From: Calditrichota bacterium
GTDB taxonomy: Bacteria; Calditrichota; Calditrichia; Calditrichales; Calditrichaceae
NCBI GenBank assembly: GCA_024278715.1
Contig: JAJRSN010000065.1
Location: 1-11,566, forward strand
DNA length: 11,566 nucleotides
Direction: 5' to 3'
The first letter of the stretch is position 1. Each line of letters starts with the position of its first letter. The notes beneath the pieces were generated by a model that did no database searches, was not told where the DNA came from, and saw nothing but the letters and a program-made list of their open reading frames with translations. A program made the position numbers and the translations under genes. Of this stretch, positions 5,565 through 11,566 are shown one piece after another.

Positions 5565-8500
5565 ATGGCGGAAAATAAATCGAAAAAATATTGGAAAGGT
5601 ATCGAAGAACTGGAAAATACTCCGGAGTTTCGCAAATCACTTGAAAGTGAATTTCCGGAAGAAGCTTCGCCGGAGGCATTTTTAAAGAAGGCGGAGGAGA
5701 ACGGCTCAAACTTTTCCCGTCGTTCGTTTTTGAAGGCGACCGGATTTACCGTCGGCGCAGCCATATTAGGCGCCTGCGCCCGTGGTCCCGTGGAAAAAGC
5801 CATCCCTTTGCTTAATCGCGCGGAGATCGGCGTTCCGGGAAAAGCGTACTGGTACGGCTCAACGTGTCATGGCTGCGTTTCCGGCTGCGGTATTCTGGTA
5901 AAAAACAGAGACGGGCGTCCGATTAAAATCGAAGGCAATCCGCGTCATCCCCTTTCGCAGGGCGGCGTATGCGCCGTAGGGCAGGCAACGGTATTGAGTT
6001 TGTACGACTCCAAACGCCTGCAGGAACCTTTGCTTAACGGTAAGCCGGCGGAATGGAAAAAAATCGATCGCGCAGTAAACGATCGGCTGAAGCGCACAAA
6101 CGAAAATGTTTATATTTTAACGGAAACAATAACAAGCCCCACAACCCGTTATTTGATCGGACAGTTCTTAAAGCGTTTTAAGAACAGCCGGCATATTGAA
6201 TACGATCCCGTTTCCTGTTCAGCCATCCTTGCGGCTCACAAACAAACTCACGGCTTAAGGGCGCTTCCCCATTATCGCTTTGATCGGGCAGAAGTGATTG
6301 TCAGTTTTGGCGCCGATTTTCTCGGAACATGGATATCGCCGGTGGAATTCACGAAAGACTACATGAAAAACCGCAATTTAGCGGAAAAGCCGCCGCGCAT
6401 GTCTTATCATGTCCAGATCGAAGGAAGGCTGTCGGTCACCGGATCCAATGCGGACAACCGAATAACGGCGACAAGCGGAGAGTTCGGCGTTTTATTGACT
6501 TATATTGCGGAAAAATTAGAAGAAAGAGCAGGGGCGGGTAACCTTCCGCTTAAAGCCGATTTAACTCAAACTCGGGTAGCCAAACAAACTCTCGATAAAA
6601 TAATTTCAAAATTGTGGTCGGCAAAAGGCAGCAGCCTGATCGTTTGCGGCGCCAATGACGTCCGTTTGCAAATATTGGTTAATTACATTAATCACCTGTT
6701 GGGCGGCTACGGAACCACAATTGATCTTGGGCGCCCCTCTTACCAAAAGCTCGGCGATGAGAATAAGGTGAATGAGTTGATCGATAAAATGAACAGGGGA
6801 GAAGTAAGCGCACTTTTTATCGCCGGAGTCAATCCTGTTTACAGCTTACCGAACGGCGCGGAATTCAAAGAGGCTTTGCAAAAAGTGCCCTTTTCCGTTG
6901 CTTTTACCGAATATTCGGACGAAACCGCAGAACACGCTTCGATTGTTTGTCCTCAAAGTCATTTTCTGGAATCATGGAATGACAGCGAACCGGTCGAAGG
7001 TTATCTGAGCATCACTCAACCGTTGATTTCCCGTCTCGGTTTATCGCGCACACTCAATGAATGCTTATCCGCCTGGACGGGCAATTCAGCCACGGATTAC
7101 GCCTTACTTCAGGATTATTGGAAGCGACACGTTTTTCCGCTTCAAAAGAAGCACGCCAATTTCCAAGACCTGTGGGACAGAGCATTGATCGACGGCTATG
7201 TTCAGATTAAGCGTCCCGCAAAAAAGGCGTCCTCTTTTAACATGAACGCTATTAAAAATTTACGATTGGATTCCGCTAAACCGTCGGGAGACTTCGAACT
7301 TGTATTGTATCAAAAAGTCGGAATTCTTGACGGTCGGCACGCCCAAAATCCGTGGCTGCAGGAGCTGCCCGATCCCATAACCAAAGTTGTTTGGGACAAT
7401 TATGTTTCAATGGCGCCGCAAACGGCTAAAAGACTGAATTTGCGTCAGGGCGACGTGGTGCGGGTAAGCGACGGAAATTCGGAAATGGAATTGCCTGTCT
7501 TGCCCCAGCCCGGTCAGCACGAAAAAGTTATTGCCGTTGCTCTCGGTTACGGTCGGAATACGACAAAACGCTTCAAAGATATCGGACCGGACTGGATTTC
7601 CAAGAGACCCACGGTTAAAGAAGGCGAAACGGTCGGCGAAAACGCTTACCGGTTCTTAAAGTGGCAAAACGGATTTTTACATTTCAGCAGTCGGGTAAAT
7701 ATTCATCCTACGGAAAAGACAAGAATAATCGCCCAAACGCAAACCTATAATTCGATTACAGTGCCGGAAAAGTTGGGCGGAGAACGGCGACCTTTGATCC
7801 ATGAAACTACCTTTAAGGAATACAAAAAAGATCCGGCGTCGGGCAATAAATACAAACATCAAATATTGCAGTTATGGGCGGAAGATCACGTTTACACCGG
7901 ACATCACTGGGCGATGGTCATCGACCTGAACAAATGCACCGGGTGTTCGGCGTGCGTAATTAGTTGTCAGGCTGAAAACAATGTTCCGGTGGTGGGCAAA
8001 GACGAAGTTTACCGTCGGCGCGAATTGCACTGGATTCGGATCGACCGCTATTACTCGGGTCCCGAATCCGACGTGGAAGTGGTTCATCAGCCGGTTATGT
8101 GCCACCATTGCGATCACGCGCCCTGCGAAGGGGTTTGTCCGGTGCTGGCGACTCTGCACAGCGACGAAGGGATTAACCAGCAGATCTACAATCGTTGTGT
8201 GGGCACGCGGTATTGCGCTAATAACTGCCCTTACAAGGTTCGAAGATTCAACTGGTTCAGTTACAGAAAAAAAGACGAGAAAGAGAATCTGGTTTTAAAT
8301 CCCGATGTTACCGTCCGCAGCAGAGGCGTTATGGAAAAATGCTCCTGGTGCGTGCAGCGCATTCAGGAAGCCAAGGCGGAAGCGAAACGAAAAGGCGTAA
8401 AATTAGCCGACGGCGATATTAAGTTAGCCTGTGAGCAGTCCTGTCCCGCAGACGCTATTGTGTTTGGCGACATGAATGACCCGCAGAGCCGAATTTCAAA

Positions 8501-8594
8501 ACTGATACATCATCCGCGCCATTATAATATGCTGGAGGAAATGAATTTTAAGCCAACCGTGGGTTATTTAACTCTGGTGCGGAATAAAGAGTAA
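5565..8594 (+). CDS. actB: Alternative Complex III subunit ActB, fused molybdopterin-like and Fe-S subunit
   Basis: ActB is the large periplasm-facing subunit of ACIII that takes electrons from quinol oxidised at ActC. The 1009 residues fit the fused B1-B2 form. The N-terminus has the family YWKGIEELENTPEF segment (9-22), then SRRSFLKATG (51-60), a Tat signal placed unusually far in as is typical for this family, and LGAC (68-71), a plausible lipobox. Domain B1 (about 95-760) resembles molybdopterin oxidoreductases and keeps four cysteines, C101, C104, C108 and C136. Domain B2 (about 780-1000) has four cysteine groups: C791-C794-C797-C801; C846-C849-C854-C858; C878-T881-C884-C888; and C926-C929-C956-C960. 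Thr881 in place of the second cysteine fits a [3Fe-4S] cluster beside three [4Fe-4S]. B1 of studied ACIII lacks Mo-cofactor, so catalysis there is not assumed. The call is secure. Confidence 0.95.
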   Translation: MAENKSKKYWKGIEELENTPEFRKSLESEFPEEASPEAFLKKAEENGSNFSRRSFLKATGFTVGAAILGACARGPVEKAIPLLNRAEIGVPGKAYWYGSTCHGCVSGCGILVKNRDGRPIKIEGNPRHPLSQGGVCAVGQATVLSLYDSKRLQEPLLNGKPAEWKKIDRAVNDRLKRTNENVYILTETITSPTTRYLIGQFLKRFKNSRHIEYDPVSCSAILAAHKQTHGLRALPHYRFDRAEVIVSFGADFLGTWISPVEFTKDYMKNRNLAEKPPRMSYHVQIEGRLSVTGSNADNRITATSGEFGVLLTYIAEKLEERAGAGNLPLKADLTQTRVAKQTLDKIISKLWSAKGSSLIVCGANDVRLQILVNYINHLLGGYGTTIDLGRPSYQKLGDENKVNELIDKMNRGEVSALFIAGVNPVYSLPNGAEFKEALQKVPFSVAFTEYSDETAEHASIVCPQSHFLESWNDSEPVEGYLSITQPLISRLGLSRTLNECLSAWTGNSATDYALLQDYWKRHVFPLQKKHANFQDLWDRALIDGYVQIKRPAKKASSFNMNAIKNLRLDSAKPSGDFELVLYQKVGILDGRHAQNPWLQELPDPITKVVWDNYVSMAPQTAKRLNLRQGDVVRVSDGNSEMELPVLPQPGQHEKVIAVALGYGRNTTKRFKDIGPDWISKRPTVKEGETVGENAYRFLKWQNGFLHFSSRVNIHPTEKTRIIAQTQTYNSITVPEKLGGERRPLIHETTFKEYKKDPASGNKYKHQILQLWAEDHVYTGHHWAMVIDLNKCTGCSACVISCQAENNVPVVGKDEVYRRRELHWIRIDRYYSGPESDVEVVHQPVMCHHCDHAPCEGVCPVLATLHSDEGINQQIYNRCVGTRYCANNCPYKVRRFNWFSYRKKDEKENLVLNPDVTVRSRGVMEKCSWCVQRIQEAKAEAKRKGVKLADGDIKLACEQSCPADAIVFGDMNDPQSRISKLIHHPRHYNMLEEMNFKPTVGYLTLVRNKE

Positions 8595-8654
8595 TTATTT
8601 TATCGGGGATTGATTATTTAAAAATATTTAGTTTTCCAAACAAGATTCATCAAC

Positions 8655-8660
8655 GGAGAG
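8655..8660 (+). promoter_or_regulatory. Ribosome binding site of actC
   Basis: GGAGAG lies 9 bases before the ATG at 8670 and supports that start in the 75-base gap after actB. Nothing else notable was seen in that gap. Confidence 0.55.
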
Positions 8661-8669
8661 ATTAAACAG

Positions 8670-10079
8670 ATGTCGATTTACTATTCGATATTACGAAAAC
8701 CGATTATTGCCGGCGATAAAAAATTAAAAGATATTACAGATGATGTAATTCGTCCGCTTGAGCAAAAACCGACTCTTTTGTGGTGGGTAGCCTTTCTGGT
8801 TTCTCTTACCGTATTGCTGATAGGTGTAATTGCGGTTACTTATCAGATAAAAGTCGGTATCGGAACCTGGGGGCTCAACAAAACCATCGGATGGGCATTC
8901 GATATTACAAATTTTGTTTTCTGGATCGGAATCGGGCATGCCGGTACTCTGATCTCCGCCATTCTTTTCTTGTTCAGACAGCGATGGCGAACATCCATTA
9001 ACCGATCAGCCGAGGCGATGACCATTATTGCGGTAATGTGCGCCGGTATTTTTCCTTTAATTCACATGGGACGTCCCTGGCTGTTTTTTTGGGTTATTCC
9101 TTATCCCAATCTTCGCGGGTCTCTCTGGGTCAATTTTCGTTCCCCGTTACTTTGGGATTTTTTCGCCATCAGCACCTATTTTACCATTTCATTGATTTTC
9201 TGGTATTTGGGATTAATTCCCGATATGGCGACCTTGAGAGACCGGGCAAAATCAAAAATAAAAAAATTCGTTTACGGGTTAATGAGTTTCGGCTGGAACG
9301 GTTCAGCCCGTATCTGGCACCACTACGAAACCACCTATTTAATGTTGGCTGCTTTGGCTACTCCTTTGGTGTTATCGGTCCATTCCATTGTGAGTATGGA
9401 TTTTGCCACAGCGGTGATACCGGGCTGGCATTCGACAATTTTTCCTCCCTACTTTGTCGCCGGCGCGATTTTTTCCGGCTTTTCCATGGTATTAACTTTA
9501 ATGATTATTGCCCGAAAGGTTTTACACTACGAAGAATACATTACAATCGATCATATTGAAAAGATGTGTAAAATCGTTCTGGTTACCGGAGGCATTGTCG
9601 CCCTTTCGTACGGAATTGAAATATTCATGGCTATATTTTTCGGAAACCAATACGAACGCTTTATGTTCATTAACCGCGCGCTTGGTCCTTATGCCTGGGC
9701 ATTCTGGATAATGATTTCGTGCAACGTTATTTTTCCGCAGCTTTTATGGATTAAGAAAATCCGCAGAAATGTGGCGCTCGTTTTTATTCTTTCCATTGTG
9801 GTAAATATCGGCATGTGGTTTGAACGCTTTGTTATAATTGTAACCTCGCTGCATCGCGATTTTCTGCCTTCCAGTTGGGCGATGTACAAACCGACTATTA
9901 TTGAAATTGCGACTCTGGCGGGCAGCTTTGGTTTGTTTTTTACCTTCTTTTTACTGTTTGCGCGTTTTGTGCCTTTTATAGCCATCGGCGAAGTAAAAGG
10001 CGTGCTTAAATACGGGAAATTAAAAAAGAACTTAACATCCGAAAGCTCGCTAAAAGCAAACGCGGATGTGACCGTTTAA
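8670..10079 (+). CDS. actC: Alternative Complex III subunit ActC, NrfD-like membrane protein
   Basis: ActC is the NrfD/PsrC-type integral membrane subunit thought to bind and oxidise quinol next to the Fe-S domain of ActB, possibly with proton release or translocation. The 469 residues contain about ten hydrophobic helices, beginning near residues 36-58 (LLWWVAFLVSLTVLL) and ending near 415-440, in two bundles as in the family. Characteristic segments are WVAFLVSL, NFVFWIGIGHAGTLISAIL, FPLIHMGRPWLFFW and YFVAGAIFSGFSMV. H132 (IHMGRP) and D163 (LLWDFFA) are candidates for the conserved histidine and aspartate near the quinol site; this assignment is by recollection and not by alignment. The short polar C-terminus is Lys- and Ser-rich. 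A second homologous subunit, ActF, is encoded three genes downstream. The call is secure. Confidence 0.95.
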   Translation: MSIYYSILRKPIIAGDKKLKDITDDVIRPLEQKPTLLWWVAFLVSLTVLLIGVIAVTYQIKVGIGTWGLNKTIGWAFDITNFVFWIGIGHAGTLISAILFLFRQRWRTSINRSAEAMTIIAVMCAGIFPLIHMGRPWLFFWVIPYPNLRGSLWVNFRSPLLWDFFAISTYFTISLIFWYLGLIPDMATLRDRAKSKIKKFVYGLMSFGWNGSARIWHHYETTYLMLAALATPLVLSVHSIVSMDFATAVIPGWHSTIFPPYFVAGAIFSGFSMVLTLMIIARKVLHYEEYITIDHIEKMCKIVLVTGGIVALSYGIEIFMAIFFGNQYERFMFINRALGPYAWAFWIMISCNVIFPQLLWIKKIRRNVALVFILSIVVNIGMWFERFVIIVTSLHRDFLPSSWAMYKPTIIEIATLAGSFGLFFTFFLLFARFVPFIAIGEVKGVLKYGKLKKNLTSESSLKANADVTV

Positions 10080-10110
10080 CATGTAAACCATATTAAGGAT
10101 GGTATTTGTT

Positions 10111-10632
10111 ATGGATCTTTTTTCGGCTGTTTTTAAAGACGAAGATGATTTGCTTAAAGTCACCCGGCAAGTGCGGGACTCGGGATATTCAATTTACGAT
10201 ATTTACACTCCTTACGCCGTCCACGGATTAGACGATGCCATGGGCTTAAAGCCAAGTAAACTGAGCTATCTTTGTTTTGGGTTTGCTTTTTTGGGACTGA
10301 TCGTCGCCATCTTATCCCAATACTGGATCGGATCCATCGACTGGCCCATTAATGTGGGAGGTAAACCGTTTAATTCGCTCCCGGCTTATCTGCCAGTTAC
10401 CTTTGAACTTACGGTGCTGTTCGGAGGAGTGGGCATTTTCTTTGCGTTTTTATTTAAAGCCAGGCTGCGCCCGGGAAAAACCGCAAAACTCGTCAACCCC
10501 CACAGCACCGATTATTATTTTATTTTAACGATAGAAATCAAAGACTCTTCTTTTGATTCCGAAACCGTCCTGGGTTTATGCCGCCAAAACAATGCGGTCG
10601 AAACTAAAATAATATTAGGAAATGCCTTATGA
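10111..10632 (+). CDS. actD: Alternative Complex III subunit ActD (DUF3341 family)
   Basis: ActD is a small membrane subunit of ACIII without redox centres, lying against ActC/ActF and probably structural. With the chosen start it has 173 residues: a soluble N-terminal domain of about 50 residues beginning MDLFSAVFKDEDDLL, containing the family feature YDIYTPYAVHGLDDAMGL, then two helices (about 51-72 and 92-116) and a soluble C-terminal part. An in-frame ATG at 10099 would add four residues (MVFV), but it overlaps the only Shine-Dalgarno-like sequence (AAGGA, 10095-10099), so the ATG at 10111 is preferred. The C-terminal stop overlaps the actE start by ATGA. No cysteine motif or haem site is present. 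The family call is firm; the start is slightly uncertain. Confidence 0.92.
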   Translation: MDLFSAVFKDEDDLLKVTRQVRDSGYSIYDIYTPYAVHGLDDAMGLKPSKLSYLCFGFAFLGLIVAILSQYWIGSIDWPINVGGKPFNSLPAYLPVTFELTVLFGGVGIFFAFLFKARLRPGKTAKLVNPHSTDYYFILTIEIKDSSFDSETVLGLCRQNNAVETKIILGNAL

Positions 10633-11192
10633 AGAAGTTGCTCTTTCTTCTGATATTCACGATAATCCTGTTGTTAATATTATCCTATTTTTGGGGTGTA
10701 TCGCCCGATAAACCAAATTACGAATACGCTCCCGATATGGCGAGGTCGGAGGCGTTTCAAACACAAACGCCCAACCCGTTTTTGCCGAACGGGCAAACCC
10801 AACAGAGCCCGGTTAAAGGAACGGTGCCGCAAAATTACCAGCCCTTGCATTTTGATTTAACGGAAAAAGATTTTATCAGAGCCGGGCGTGAATTACTGAA
10901 TCCGCATAAAAAACCCGATGACTATCTTAAAAGAGGCGAAAAAATTTACCGCATTTTCTGTCAGGTCTGTCACGGCGCAAGCGGAAAAGGCAACGGAAGG
11001 GTTGTGCAAAGGGGCTACCCCCCGCCGCCTTCTTTATTGGCGGATCGTTCCAAAAAATTAAAGGACGGACAAATATTTTACGTCATTACCTACGGATTTA
11101 AAAATATGCCCTCCTATTCAAGTCAGATAGAACGTGATGACCGTTGGAGCGTTATCGATTTTATCAGAAAATTACAAGAGAGTCAGCCATGA
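10629..11192 (+). CDS. actE: Alternative Complex III subunit ActE, monoheme cytochrome c
   Basis: ActE is the monoheme c subunit of ACIII that probably passes electrons on to a soluble or oxidase-bound carrier. The 187 residues begin with a hydrophobic helix (about 4-22), followed by PNYEYAPDMARSEAF, the typical ActE sequence, and a Pro/Gln-rich linker. The cytochrome domain has one CXXCH (C111, C114, H115, in the form CQVCHGASGKGNG) and a good distal ligand M160 in NMPSY. Unlike the lipoprotein ActE I recall from Bacteroidota, there is no cysteine in the N-terminal region, so anchoring must be by an uncleaved helix or the signal is cleaved by ordinary signal peptidase. It starts inside the actD stop (ATGA) and its own stop overlaps the actF start (ATGA), so actD, actE and actF are translationally coupled. 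The call is secure. Confidence 0.94.
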   Translation: MKKLLFLLIFTIILLLILSYFWGVSPDKPNYEYAPDMARSEAFQTQTPNPFLPNGQTQQSPVKGTVPQNYQPLHFDLTEKDFIRAGRELLNPHKKPDDYLKRGEKIYRIFCQVCHGASGKGNGRVVQRGYPPPPSLLADRSKKLKDGQIFYVITYGFKNMPSYSSQIERDDRWSVIDFIRKLQESQP

Positions 11193-11566
11193 AGACTAAT
11201 TCAAATTCCTTAGCAATATCGAAAGCAGTTCAAAAATTTTTGATTCTTTTAATTGCCGCGGGGTCTCTTACGTTTATCGCGGGACTCTTTTTATCGCCTC
11301 GCCGGATATGGGGTAATTTCCTGATTACCGATTTTTACATATTGTCGCTAAGCCTTGGCGCAGCATTTTTTGTCGCCGTTAATTACGCTTCCAATTCGGG
11401 ATGGGTTGTAGCCATTCGCAGAATACCGGAAGCGATTTCTTCTACAATATGGCTTTCGGGAATCGGCGCCTTGATCTTAATTTTCGGGATTCATTCCTTA
11501 TACGAATGGAGCCATTCCGCCGCCATTCACGAAGAAGTTTCCGGCTACTTTAAAGCCTGGTTTAAC
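11189..11566 (+). CDS. actF: Alternative Complex III subunit ActF, N-terminal 126 residues (cut by right edge)
   Basis: This is the beginning of the second NrfD-like membrane subunit of ACIII, a partner of ActC; whether it binds quinol is less certain than for ActC. The frame stays open to the last base. The start MKTNSNSLAISKAV overlaps the actE stop as ATGA. Hydrophobic stretches at about residues 15-35, 46-68 and 83-102 are the first helices. Family features are FIAGLFLSPRRIWGNFLITDFYILSLSLGAAFF split over two helices, NSGWVVAIRRIPEA, and LYEWSHSAAIH near the edge. Full-length ActF has roughly 400 residues, so about two thirds is missing. Position as the last act gene agrees. The call is firm despite truncation. 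Confidence 0.92.
   Translation, partial: MKTNSNSLAISKAVQKFLILLIAAGSLTFIAGLFLSPRRIWGNFLITDFYILSLSLGAAFFVAVNYASNSGWVVAIRRIPEAISSTIWLSGIGALILIFGIHSLYEWSHSAAIHEEVSGYFKAWFN

Noticed and set aside
7872..8298. Overlapping forward and reverse frames inside the ferredoxin-like part of actB
   Set aside because: They lie over the conserved cysteine groups of ActB, which clearly use the main frame.
9038..9559. Forward frame of 173 codons in actC
   Set aside because: Out-of-frame shadow of the NrfD-like helices; no start context.
10099..10110. ATG at 10099 as actD start
   Set aside because: It overlaps the only AAGGA ribosome site; the ATG at 10111 has that site upstream and starts at the family-like MDLFSAVF.

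Overview
The window is a bacterial respiratory locus. All genes read rightward and are tightly packed. It holds the end of a membrane-bound nitrate reductase operon (narGHJI, then a NarK-family transporter and a small membrane protein), followed by most of an Alternative Complex III operon (actABCDEF). ACIII is found only in bacteria. The mix of a quinol-oxidising Nar enzyme with an actABCDEF set in this order, moderate base composition and Shine-Dalgarno start sites suggests a facultative or nitrate-respiring member of the FCB/Calditrichota-like lineages. That assignment is a guess from gene content; the window has no rRNA or other phylogenetic marker.

Layout. 1-309: C-terminus of NarG, whose start lies outside the window. 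346-1836: NarH, with all Fe-S ligands at the same residue numbers as I recall for E. coli NarH. 1833-2384: NarJ chaperone, overlapping narH by ATGA. 2411-3133: NarI, the di-heme b membrane subunit. 3210-4517: NarK/NRT2-type nitrate or nitrite carrier. 4514-4687: an unrecognised 57-residue, one-helix membrane protein joined to narK by an ATGA overlap. 4688-4853: the longest gap between annotated genes, with a dyad, a direct repeat and a start-less open frame. 4854-5510: ActA, pentaheme cytochrome c. 5565-8594: ActB, a fused molybdopterin-like and ferredoxin-like subunit with a Tat signal and lipobox. 8670-10079: ActC, NrfD-like quinol-site subunit. 10111-10632: ActD. 10629-11192: ActE, monoheme cytochrome c. 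11189 to the right edge: the start of ActF.

How it works together. NarI would oxidise quinol and pass electrons through NarH to NarG for nitrate reduction, NarJ would mature the enzyme, and the NarK-like protein would move nitrate in or nitrite out. ACIII would oxidise quinol and reduce a periplasmic electron carrier, normally feeding a haem-copper oxidase or another periplasmic acceptor. I see no convincing factor-independent terminator between the two gene sets, so they may be co-transcribed. That would couple a nitrate branch and a cytochrome c branch of the same quinol pool.

No tRNA, rRNA, CRISPR array, insertion sequence or phage-like element was seen. The most interesting points are the nar-ACIII linkage, the small membrane protein coupled to narK, the complete four-cysteine motif in the molybdopterin-like half of ActB, and an ActE with no lipobox cysteine.
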